64,000 nt of DNA from contig NZ_CP013421.1 of NCBI RefSeq assembly GCF_001718695.1, forward strand, positions 372,001-436,000, given 5' to 3'. Position numbers and translations under genes: made by a program. Positions 9,901-32,700 of the stretch are shown here, in pieces. The notes beneath the pieces are model-generated. The model saw only the letters and a program-made list of their open reading frames with translations, was not told where the DNA came from and searched no databases. Source of the stretch: Burkholderia ubonensis (lineage in GTDB: Bacteria; Pseudomonadota; Gammaproteobacteria; Burkholderiales; Burkholderiaceae). Position 1 is the stretch's first letter. Each line of letters starts with the position of its first letter.

Positions 9901-11381
9901 TGAATTCGCTGACGGCGGTCCTCAGCGAATCCCGTCGCCCGGAAGATCTCTGCTGGATCGGTTCGGTCAAGACCAACATCGGCCATCTGGAGTCGGCGGC
10001 GGGCATCGCCAGCCTGATCAAGACCGCGCTGGCGCTGCACCATCGCGTCATTCCGCCGAACCTCCATTTCCGGTCGCTCAACCCTCATATCGCGCTCGAC
10101 GGCACGCCCTTCCGCATTCCGCAGCAGGTCACGCACTGGCATGCGGAACACGGGCCGCGCATGGCCGGCGTGAGTTCGTTCGGCTTCGGCGGCACCAACG
10201 CGCACATGATCCTGTCCGAAGCGCCGCGGCGGCCCGGGGAGATCGAAGCCGATCCGGCGGCGCTCACGGCACCTGCGGCGCGCGTCGTGACGCTCTCCGC
10301 GCGCACGCCCGAAGCGTTGCAAGCGCTGGCGGCGTCCTATGCGGCATATCTCGACGCCCATCCCGAGGTCCGTTTGCGGGATGTCGCGTTCACGGCGAAC
10401 ACCGGGCGCACCCACTTCTCGCGGCGCGCCGCCGTCGTCGCGTCGAGTCTCGATGCGTTGCGTGCGCAACTGCATGGCGTTACGGCAAGCGCAAGCGCAG
10501 AAACACCGCCTGCGGTGACGTTCCACTTTTGCGCGGACGATGGCGGCAGCATCGAGGCCGAGCGGCAATTGCGCGCGGCCAGCCCCGCTTTCGGCGCGCT
10601 GATGGACCGGCAACGCGAAGCGCCCGGGCTCGATACGCCCGAAGCACGGTTCACGGCATTCCAGTGCGCGCTCGCGCAGCTATGGATGTCCTTCGGCATC
10701 ACGCCGCAAGCGGTTCGCAGCACCGGCGACGGGCATCGCGCCGCGGCCTCGTTTGCGGCCGCGCCGCAGGCGCCTGACAGCGATGCGGCCGGAAGCATCG
10801 TGATCGAGATCGGCGCGCGCACGGCCGCGTGGGACGCGATCCTGCACACGCTCGCCGAGCTCTATGTACGCGGCGCATCCATCGACTGGCATGCGTTCGA
10901 GCAGGACGACCCGCACCGGCGGCTCACGCTGCCGACTTACCCGTTCGAGCGTCGCAGCTTCTGGATACCCGCGCGCGAGCCCCGGCATCCGCTGCTCGGG
11001 CGCCTCAAGGAGCAGCCCGCGCACACGCCCGGCACGTGGATCTGGGAGTCGCGCCTCGACGCGCCGGCCGCCGCGTTTCTCGGCGGGCATCGCGTCAAGG
11101 GCGCGCCCGTCCTGCCCTATTCCGCCTATGTGGAAATGGCGCTGGCGGCCGCGTCGCAGATCGGTTCCGCCGGCCATGCCACGTTGAAGGACCTCGCGCT
11201 GCATGCGCCGTTGCCGCTGCATCCGCACGAATCGCGCACCGTGCAGACCGTGCTGAGCCGCCAGTCCGGGGGACCGTTTTCGTTTGCCGTCTATCACCGG
11301 ATCGAGGACACGCGCGCCGCCGCGACATGGCAGATGTGCGCCAGTGCCGAAATTCACGAATCGGAGTGGAGCCACGCATGA
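6957..11381 (+). CDS. Loading and first PKS protein: FAAL-ACP-KS-(dead AT)-DH N-terminal half
   Basis: 1474 residues. Residues about 5-580 are a fatty acyl-AMP ligase (YTSGSTGTPKG near 168) that activates a free fatty acid. An ACP follows (GLDS, Ser626), then KS about 682-1090 (catalytic Cys835 in DTACSSS, EAHGTGT, KTNIGH). Residues about 1105-1335 look like a shrunken acyltransferase with no GHSxG; STGDGH stands in its place, so it should not load malonyl. Residues about 1342-1474 are only the N-terminal hotdog of a dehydratase (His1378 in HRVKGAPVLP). The protein stops there and the partner half is on the next gene. ATG 6957 has AAGG 6 bp upstream; an in-frame ATG at 6837 is less likely. 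The next gene overlaps by 4 bp (ATGA). Corresponds to part of OcfJ-type machinery. Confidence 0.88.
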   Translation: MLPEMKFRTVTELLQFRGHDTPEKTAFIFLDNGEAELARLTFGDLDKRARGIAARLQGIAQPGDRVLLVYPPGLEFISAWAGCLYAGLIGVPAYPPRRHRPADRLKSIVADAGPVVALTDAATLDGIAHREDGYSDTLELKILATDQGFDAPAGQWRAPDITPQTLALLQYTSGSTGTPKGVMISHANILSNMEVIAEASDAGASTVFVSWLPVFHDMGFFGKVLLPIHLGVLSVLMAPAAFVQKPIRWLQAITKYRGTHCAAPDFAYDLCARKISDEAKAQLDLSSWQVAFNGAEPVRADTVARFSRAFASCGFDAHTMHPVYGMAEATLFIAGQPARSLPLVADFDADDLARGVATRHAHGKRHALVSCGRPWAGHRVQIVNPDTGQPCPPGRIGEIWVTGPSVGVGYWNRTEETERTFRARLDGDDARYLRTGDLGFVDGEDLFVTGRLKDLIIIAGRNHYPQDLEQSAEGSHPALAPNASAAFSINVDNVERVVIACEVRREALNTLNAEAVAAEIRRKLAEDHDVDLYAAILLKPATIPRTSSGKIQRSRTRQAFVSGQGLAIAGEWRRAFSAEYAPAAPATARSTQALVQWFVEHVARLSGIAPGDLDPNAPFSAYGLDSKDAIMLTGELQDWLGQPVSPTVVYDFPSISLLARHLSGGANARSETARACAEARADIAIVGIGCRFPGADHPDAFWQLLLEGRDAVGASNPRAANLPATGLLEQVDQFDADFFGISAREAEAMDPQQRLLLEVAWETFEHAGIAPRRLAGARTAVIVGISNTDYVRLAQEEAADVGPYVATGNALSVAANRISYALDLRGPSWAVDTACSSSLVAAHQACRALQRGECDAALAGGVNLILAPQLSASFTQSGMLSPDGRCKAFDAAANGYVRGEGVGMVLLKRLDDAVKDGDTVFAVIRGSAVNQDGRSNGLTAPNGPAQQAVIDSALRDAGVRAQDVGFVEAHGTGTPLGDPIELNSLTAVLSESRRPEDLCWIGSVKTNIGHLESAAGIASLIKTALALHHRVIPPNLHFRSLNPHIALDGTPFRIPQQVTHWHAEHGPRMAGVSSFGFGGTNAHMILSEAPRRPGEIEADPAALTAPAARVVTLSARTPEALQALAASYAAYLDAHPEVRLRDVAFTANTGRTHFSRRAAVVASSLDALRAQLHGVTASASAETPPAVTFHFCADDGGSIEAERQLRAASPAFGALMDRQREAPGLDTPEARFTAFQCALAQLWMSFGITPQAVRSTGDGHRAAASFAAAPQAPDSDAAGSIVIEIGARTAAWDAILHTLAELYVRGASIDWHAFEQDDPHRRLTLPTYPFERRSFWIPAREPRHPLLGRLKEQPAHTPGTWIWESRLDAPAAAFLGGHRVKGAPVLPYSAYVEMALAAASQIGSAGHATLKDLALHAPLPLHPHESRTVQTVLSRQSGGPFSFAVYHRIEDTRAAATWQMCASAEIHESEWSHA

Positions 11382-14300
11382 AATTCGGCCTGATGTTCTT
11401 CGCCAGCAGTGAAGAGGCGTTGTCCGGCAACAAGTACCGGCTCGTGATGGAAAGCGCCCGCTTCGCCGATGCGAACGGGTTTTCCAGCGTCTGGGTGCCG
11501 GAGCGCCATTTCACCGAATTCGGCTCGCTGTACCCCAATCCCGCCGTGCTGCACGCCGCGCTCGCCGCCTCCACCCAGCGCGTGAGGCTGCTCGCGGGCA
11601 GCGTGGTCGGCGCGCTGCACAACCCGATCCGCATCGCGGAAGAGTGGTCGATGGTGGACAACTTGTCGAACGGCCGCGTCGGCGTTTCGTTCGCGTCCGG
11701 ATGGAATCCTGACGATTTCGTGTTCGCCCCGGAAAAGTACGCGACCCGGCAGGACGAGATGCTGACCGCGATGCGCGCCGTTCAGCATCTGTGGCGCGGC
11801 GGCACGCTGGATGCGCGCAACGGCGTCGGCAAGCCGGTGCAGTTGCGCGTCTACCCGACGCCGGTGCAGCCGGAGCTGCCCGTCTGGGTGACCGCCGCCA
11901 GCAACCCGCAGACCTTCGTCCTCGCCGGCGAGGTCGGCGCCAACCTGCTGACCCACGTGCTCGACCAGGATCGGGATCAGCTCGCCCACAAGATCGCGCT
12001 CTACCGCGACGCGCGCGCGAAGCATGGCTTCGATCCGGCGGCGGGCACCGTCTCCGTGATGCTGCACACGTTCGTCGGCGCGGACCCGGCGCAGGTGCGC
12101 GAGCAGGCGCGCGCGCCGTTCTGCAACTACATCCGCAGCAATATCGGCCTGCTGAACGGGCTGGCGCAAAGCCGTGGCCAGTCGGTGGACGTGCGCGCGA
12201 TGGGCGCGCGCGAGCTGGATGAGTTCGTCGCGTTTCTCTATGAACGCTTCGCGCAATCGCGCGGCCTCATCGGCACCCCGGAAACCTGCGTCGAGCTGGT
12301 GCGGGACCTGGAATCGATCGGCGTGGATGAAGTGGCCTGCCTGCTCGATTTCGGTCCGCCGGTCGAGCTGATCCTCGGCAATCTGCCGCAGTTGCGCCGG
12401 CTGCGGGAGATGTGCGCGTCCAGGCCGTCCGCCGCGCCACGGCGATTCGATGCCGCTTCGGTGCAGGCCCGCTGCACCGAAACGGCATCGGGCGCGGACT
12501 TCAATGGCGAAATCCGGCAACACGGCGTTCAGATCGACGGCGTGTTCGACGCGATCCGGCAGATCTGGCGCACCGCCGGCGAGGCGCTGGGGAAAATCAG
12601 CCTGCCTGCCGAAGCGCTGGCGTCGTCGCAATACCACGTGCATCCCGCGTTCCTCGACGCGTGCAGCCGCGTGCTCGCCGCCGCGATCGACGCGGATGCG
12701 CTGAACGAGGGCGGCATGTACCTGCCCAGTTCGATCGGCGCGGTGCGCGTGCATCAGCCGCCGTCATCGGCAGACGCGTGGAGTCACGCCACGCTGCGCA
12801 AGCCGGTCGGGCAAGATGCGCTGGAGGGCGATATCCGCGTCTACGACCTCGCCGGACGACTGCTGATCGAGATCGACGCGCTGCGGCTGCAGCACGTGCG
12901 TTCCGCGCAAACCGTCGGGCGGCAAGAGGTCGCCGCGCTGCTGTATCAGCGCGTGTGGCGACCGTCGAGCGTCGACGCGGCACCCGGCGGCTCGCCGCAT
13001 GGCGAGTGGCTGATTCTCGCCGACCGCGGCGGCGTCGGCGCGCAAGTGGCGGCGCTGCTGGAAAGCGCGGGCGATACGTGCGCGCTGTACTTCGCGGACG
13101 CGACGCCGGACCTGCCCGCGCTCGACCGGCCGCTGAAGGGCGTCATCCACCTTTGGAGTCTCGATCTCGATCCGTCCGACATCGCGGCGAGACGGCATGC
13201 CAGCACGAGCGTGCTGCAACTGGTCAGGGCGCTTGCGTCACGCGCCCCGTCGGCCGGGCAGGCGCGTCTGTGGCTGGTGACGTCGGGCGCGATGAACGTG
13301 CTGGAGGGGGAATCGACGGCCGTCGCGCAGGCCCCCCTGTGGGGACTGGGCCGGGCGATCGCCGTCGAGCATGCCGCGCTGTGGGGCGGGCTCATCGACC
13401 TCGATCCCGCGCAGCCGTTTGCGGCGCACGTCGTGCAAGCGGTTTGGGCCGGCGGCCGAGAAGACATGATCGCGTATCGCCGCGAACAGCGTTACGTCGC
13501 GCGCATCGCCCGCGACAATCGCGAATTCGTCAGTCACCGCCCGATCAGGTTCCACGGCGACGCGACCTATCTGGTGACCGGCGGGCTCGGCGGGCTCGGC
13601 CTGCGGCTCGCGTCCTGGCTCGCCGCCAACGGCGCCGGCAAGATCGCGCTGCTCGGGCGCGGCGAGCCCTCCCCCGCGGCCGAAAAAATCCTGCGCACGC
13701 TCGACGCCCGGGTCATTCGCGCCGATCTGTCGCGACGCGACGACGTCGCCGCAGCGATCGGCGAAATCGCGCGCTCGATGCCGCCGCTCAAGGGCGTCTT
13801 CCACCTCGCCGGCACGCTCGACGATGCGCTGCTGACGCGCCAGGACGACGATGCCTTCCATCGCGCCGGCAGCGGCAAGGCCGACGGGGCCTGGTATCTG
13901 CACGAGCTGACGGCCGACCTGCCGCTCGACCATTTCGTGCTGTTCTCGTCGATGGCCGCGCTGATCACGATGCCGGGCCAGGGCAACTACGCCGCGGCGA
14001 ACGGCTTCCTCGACGCCCTCGCGCATCATCGGCGCGCGCAGGGAAAACCGGGCCTCAGCGTCAATTGGGGGCCGTGGGCTGAGATCGGCCACGCCGCCAC
14101 CGACTATGGGCGGCGCGCCCACGAACAACTGGCCGGACTCGGCGTCGGCACGCTGTCGCCCGAACTGGCCATTGCGGCGCTGGAGCGGCTGATGGCGTCC
14201 GGCGTCGTCCAGTCCGGGGTGGCCCGGATCGACTGGCCGACCTTGTTCCGGGTCGATGCGCCGGCCGCAGGGTCGGCGCTGTTTTCCGAGCTGGCGCAAC

Positions 14301-14697
14301 CGGCCGCCCAGCCGGCGCAGCAGGAGAAACCGCTGCTGCGCCAGCTCCGTTCGTGCGCGCCGCGCGAGCGGATCGAGCTCGTCACCGCCACGCTCGCGCA
14401 GATGCTGGCCAAGACCCTTCGCCTCTCCGGCGCCGACGCCATCGCGCCCGACCAATCGCTGTTCGATCTCGGCCTGAACTCCCTGATCGCGCTCGAGCTG
14501 ACCGACAGCCTCACCAAGGTGTTCGGAAAACCGTTTCGCGCCACGCTGCTGTTTTCCTATCCGAACCTGCAGACGCTCGCGCAATACGTGCTCAACGAAC
14601 TGTCGCCGTCGCTTCCCGCTCCCGTCGTCGACGAAGCATCCGAAGACCTCGACGAGGACGACCTTTCCGAACTGATCGCCCAGGAGATCGGCGCCCA

Positions 14698-14701
<4 letters not shown>
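11378..14701 (+). CDS. Luciferase-like monooxygenase fused to DH C-terminal half-KR-ACP
   Basis: 1107 residues. Residues 1-345 are a flavin-dependent luciferase-like monooxygenase (MKFGLMFFASSE, PERHFTEFG, SFASGWNPDDF), the type embedded in PKS/NRPS proteins. Residues about 375-509 are the C-terminal hotdog of a dehydratase (YHVHPAFLDAC, Asp427), which lacks a GYGP motif. A KR follows at about 700-930 (VTGGLGGLGL, FSSMAALITMPGQGNYAAAN) and an ACP (GLNS, Ser1035). With the preceding protein this completes PKS module 1. The expected outcome is a beta-hydroxyl kept by KR plus an alpha-hydroxyl from the monooxygenase, with no dehydration (inference from the trihydroxy fatty acid of occidiofungin). 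GGAG at 11368-11371 and the ATGA overlap support ATG 11378 and coupled translation. Confidence 0.87.
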
Positions 14702-28098
<13,397 letters not shown>

Positions 28099-28108
28099 GG
28101 AGAACTCG

Positions 28109-29725
28109 TTGAATATCTCGTCCAGCACGCAAGTCTACCTGCGGCAAAACATCCAGTTCGAACCGCTGATCAACGGCTGGTACGCGTGGTTTCACACGCT
28201 TCCGCCGTTGACCGCCGCGCTCAACGTGGCCGAGCGGTTCCTGCCGATCATGAAGTCCTACGCCGCATCCCCGATGATGCATGTGGCCGCATGCAACGAC
28301 CCGGCGATGCGCGGCGGCCCGTTCATCGACCTGGGCGGCCAGCGCGTCGACGAAATCCGCGCGCTGATCGCGCAGACCACCGCGCGCGCCACGCTGCAAC
28401 TGGAACTGGCGAAGGCTTACAAGGCGTTCTCCACGCTGCTGCTGGAACAGGCGAAGGGGATGGCCTCGGACCCGATCTACGCCGAGATTCCGGAGGTGCT
28501 GAAAGGCTATGTCGAGATCTATTACGACCTGAATCACAACCCGTCCTTCCGGGTCTTCGAGAGCCTGCTGTACGCCAGCCCGTTCTATGCGCGCGACGCG
28601 CAGAGCATCGCGCTGTCGGCGATCGACGAGAACACGCCCCGGCCGTTCATTCTCAGCACGCCCCGGCTCAAGGACGAGCGCACGCTGTTCCGCAACATGG
28701 CCTTCGACGAGCCCGCGCTCGACACGCTGTTCCGCATGCGCGACACGCCCGGCAGCTACGCGAAAATCGTCGACCTGATGCGCGTGGAGGAGAAGGACGA
28801 GCCGCTGTTCCGCTCGTTCTTCGTCGAGGAGGCGCCGGAGCCGAAACCGGATCGCTCGTTCGACGGCGACGATATCCGCATCCGCTATTTCGGTCACGCC
28901 TGCCTGCTGATCCAGAGCCGGGGCGTGAGCATCCTGCTCGATCCGCTGATCAGCTACGGCTACGACACCCGCCTGCCGCGCTATACCTTCGCCGACCTGC
29001 CGGACCAGATCGACTACGTGCTGCTCACGCACAGCCATCACGATCACATCGTCCTCGAAACGCTGCTGCAGCTTCGCCACAAGATCAAGACCGTGGTGGT
29101 GGGCCGGAATTTCGACGGTTTCCCGCAAGACCCGTCGCTGGAACTGGCGTTACGAAAGCTCGGCTTCGACGACGTGCTCGAAGTCCGGGATGCGCAGGAA
29201 ATCAAGCTGCCCAACGGGGCCATCACCGCGATTCCGTTCCTCGGCGAGCACAACGACCTGGCGATCCAGAGCAAGCAGTCCTTCATGATCCGCTTCGGCA
29301 ATCGTTCGGTGCTGAGCATCGCCGATTCGTGCAACCTGGACCCCGTCCTCTACGAGCACGTCTTCCGCCTCGCCGGCAAGCCGGACACCCTGTTCGTCGG
29401 GATGGAAACCGAGGGCGCGCCGCCGTCGTGGGTGTATGGCCCGCTGTTTCCCAAGGCGCTGCCGCGCGACATCGACCAGTCGCGCCGCGCGCGCGGCTGC
29501 AAGATCGACGAGGCCGCCGCGCTGGTGGATGGCTTCGCGTTCAACGCGGCGTATGTCTATGCGATGGGTCAGGAGCCGTGGCTGAACCACCTGCTCGACA
29601 ACACCTTCGACGAAAACTCGCCGAGCCACATCCAGTCCACCCAGTTTGTCGCGCACTGCAAGGCCAAGGGCATCGCTTCCGAAGTGCTGTACGCGACGAA
29701 GGAGATCGTGCTTTGTCAGAACTGA
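28109..29725 (+). CDS. ocfI: CmlA-like diiron beta-hydroxylase (metallo-beta-lactamase fold)
   Basis: 538 residues: an N-terminal domain of about 260 residues and a C-terminal metallo-beta-lactamase-type domain. The metal ligands visible are HSHHDH (His308, His310, Asp312, His313), Glu380 in GEHND and Asp406 in IADSC. Length, two-domain layout and ligand set match CmlA of chloramphenicol biosynthesis, an oxygen-dependent diiron enzyme that beta-hydroxylates an aromatic amino acid bound to an NRPS carrier domain. The next gene encodes an A-PCP-E module, so beta-hydroxylation of carrier-bound Tyr is the likely role (inference; occidiofungin contains beta-hydroxy-Tyr). Start is TTG 28109, chosen for the AAGGAG at 28098-28103. 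The 3' end overlaps the next gene by 13 bp. Confidence 0.82.
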   Translation: MNISSSTQVYLRQNIQFEPLINGWYAWFHTLPPLTAALNVAERFLPIMKSYAASPMMHVAACNDPAMRGGPFIDLGGQRVDEIRALIAQTTARATLQLELAKAYKAFSTLLLEQAKGMASDPIYAEIPEVLKGYVEIYYDLNHNPSFRVFESLLYASPFYARDAQSIALSAIDENTPRPFILSTPRLKDERTLFRNMAFDEPALDTLFRMRDTPGSYAKIVDLMRVEEKDEPLFRSFFVEEAPEPKPDRSFDGDDIRIRYFGHACLLIQSRGVSILLDPLISYGYDTRLPRYTFADLPDQIDYVLLTHSHHDHIVLETLLQLRHKIKTVVVGRNFDGFPQDPSLELALRKLGFDDVLEVRDAQEIKLPNGAITAIPFLGEHNDLAIQSKQSFMIRFGNRSVLSIADSCNLDPVLYEHVFRLAGKPDTLFVGMETEGAPPSWVYGPLFPKALPRDIDQSRRARGCKIDEAAALVDGFAFNAAYVYAMGQEPWLNHLLDNTFDENSPSHIQSTQFVAHCKAKGIASEVLYATKEIVLCQN

Positions 29726-32700
29726 ATCTGAACACGCTCTCGACCAGCGGCCAATACCAGGAACATCTGGCGTTCTGGAACGACGCGCTCGGTCGCATCG
29801 ACGAAGACTTCCGTCTTCAGCAGGCGTGGCAAGCGTATGCGCTGCCGCTCGGCCCCGTGCCGGTGCATGCGTTCGAGCTCGACGGCGACGCGGCGCGGGT
29901 GCTGGAGAAGCTCGCCGCCGGCAACGAGCTGGGCGCGTTCGTCGTGCTGCTGGCGGCCCTGTTCCGTGTCCTCGGGCGCTACGACGCCACGGCCGGGCTG
30001 TTCGTGGATTCGCCGCGCCTGATCGCCGAATCCGCGGCCGGCCCCGCCGGCCCCGTCCCGCTCATCGACGCCGCCCGGCCCGGCGCAACGGTTCGCGAGT
30101 ACCTGAACCAGGTTCGCGACACGGTGCAGCGCAGCTACTCGTACCAGGACTTTCCGATTGCCGCCCTCGCGCACAAGCTGCATGGCGAAACCCGCGCGAC
30201 CAACGTGGCCGTGCGCTTCGACGGGCTTCACGAAGCCTGGGCGTCGGCGGACTACGACCTGTCGATCGAGATCCGGCATCGCGCGCGCTACGAGATCGTG
30301 CTGACGGGCCGGCCGACGGTCTTCACGCTGCACTATCTGCAGCATGTCGCGCGGCACCTGCGCAACGTCGTGGCCGGCTTCGACGCGCTGGACGCGCCGC
30401 TCGACACGGTCTCGCTGCTCGACGACGAAGAACGCGCGCGCCTTCGCGCGCAAGCCGAGCCCGTTGCGGTGCAGGGCACCTTCCTGGAGCAGTTCGCGCA
30501 GCGGGCGGCGTCCGCGCCGGACAGCATCGCCATCGCGACCGCCGAAGCTTCGCTGACCTATGCCGAACTGGACGACCAGTCGTCCCGGCTCGCGAGCTTC
30601 CTGCTCGCGGAATACGCGATCGAACGCGGCGACGTCGTGGGCGTGGTGGCCGACCGTTCCGAGCGCTGGATCGTCGGCATGCTCGGCGCGCTCAAGGCCG
30701 GCGCGGTGTATCTGCCGCTCGACCCGGAGTTTCCGCAGGAGCGCCTGCGCTTCATGATCGAGGACGCGAAAGTCAAGGCGCTGCTGACGCACTCGGAGCA
30801 CCTGCCGCTGCTCGCCGATTTCTGGGCGATCCCGATGTTCGCCCTCGACTTCCAGCTCGACACGCTGGAGCCCGCATCCGCGTCGGCGCAGGTCGAGGTC
30901 CGGCCGGACGACGCGGCGTACATCATCTACACGTCCGGCTCCACGGGCGCGCCGAAGGGCGTCGTGCTCGAGCACGCGGGCCTGCTGAACATGGCGCAGT
31001 ACCATGTGGACGCGTTCGGCTTCGATGCCGACGACCGCTTCGTGCAGTTCTACTCCCCGGGCTTCGACGGCTCGATCATGGAGATTTTCGTCACGCTGCT
31101 CGCGGGCGCGCGCCTCGTGCTGGCGAAAACATCGGTGATCCGGGACGCGCCGCGTTTCGTCGAATACATCGCGCAGCAGGGCGTCACCACCATCAACGCG
31201 ACGCCGGCCTATCTCGCCGCGCTCGACTGGGATGCGCTCGGCGACGTGAAACGGGTGATCAGCGCGGGCGACAACGCCCGCGTGGCGGATCTCTGCAAGC
31301 TGGCCCGGACACGCTCGTGCCATAACTCCTATGGCCCCACCGAGGCGACCGTCTGCATCACCGACTACGTGGTCGACGCCGCAACCGCCTACGGCGCCCG
31401 TCTGCCGGTCGGCCGCCCGATCCGCAATGCGCACCTGTACCTGCTCGACGAGCACGGAGTCCTGGCGCCGGAGGGCTGCACGGGCGAGATCTGCGTGTCC
31501 GGCATCGCACTCGCTCGCGGTTACGTCGGCCGCGACGACCTGACCGCCGCCGCTTTCGTCGCCCACCCGTTCGAGCCGGGCGAGCGCCTCTACCGCACCG
31601 GCGACCTCGGCGTCTGGCTGCCGGACGGCAATCTGGAAATCACCGGGCGCCGCGACACGCAGGTGAAGATTCGCGGCTATCGGATCGAGACGGGGGAAAT
31701 CGAAGCGGCGCTCCGGCAGCACGCCGGCGTCGCCGACGCGCTCGTGTTCGTGCGCGAAGATGCGTCGAAGCACAAGCATCTGGTGGCCTGTGTGGAGACG
31801 GCGACGGCCAGCGTCGCCAGCCTGCGCGAACACCTGCAGGCACGCCTGCCCGAGTTCATGGTGCCGGCGTCGATCGTGACGCTCGAACGCATGCCGCTGA
31901 CGCCCAACGGCAAGCCCGACCGCAAGGCGCTCGCCGCGCTGGAACTGGCGCCGGCCCCGAGCGAAACCGTGTACAGTGCGCCGACCAACGATGTCGAGGC
32001 GCGCCTCGGCAAGATCTGGTGCGAGGTGCTGGGCCGCGAGCAGATCGGCATTCGCGACAACTTCTTCGAACTGGGCGGCGACTCGATCCTGCTCATCCAG
32101 GTGATGTCGCTCGCGCAGCAAGTCGGCCTCAAGTTCACCGCCGACCAGTTCTTCGCCCATCCGACCATCGCCGAGCTCGCCCGGGTTGCCGTGGATGCGC
32201 CGTCGATGACGATCCCGCAGGAGCCGGTGGTCGGACCCGCCCCGCTGACGCCGATCCAGCATTGGTTCTTCGCGCAAGACGTCGCGGACCCGCACCACTA
32301 CAACCAGTCGACGATGATCGAGGTGCCCGCGTCGCTGCGGCCGGACGTGATCGAGCAGGCGCTGTCGGCCGTCGCGACGCATCACGACGCGCTGCGGCTG
32401 AGCTTCGAGCGCGTGGCCGGCGCATGGCAGCAATCGCACGCGGCGCCGCCGCTGGCGATTCCGCTCGGCGTCACGTCGCTGGCCGGCGAGGCGCCCGCCG
32501 GCGGCCAAGCCGCGATGCTCGCGACCGCCACCCGCATGCAGGAGAGCTTCGCGTTGTCCGAGGCGCCGCTGCTGCGCGCCCACCTGTTCCAGTTCGGTCC
32601 GGACGCGCCGCAGCGCCTGCTCGTGGTCGCGCATCATCTGGTGATCGACGGCGTCTCGTGGCGCATCCTGTTCGAAGACCTGTACACCGCGTGCCGCCAG

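Noticed and set aside
28109..29725. Beta-lactamase or resistance hydrolase reading of the HSHHDH protein
   Set aside because: Length, N-terminal domain and ligand set fit a CmlA-type diiron hydroxylase, and its place is inside the NRPS operon beside an A-PCP-E module.
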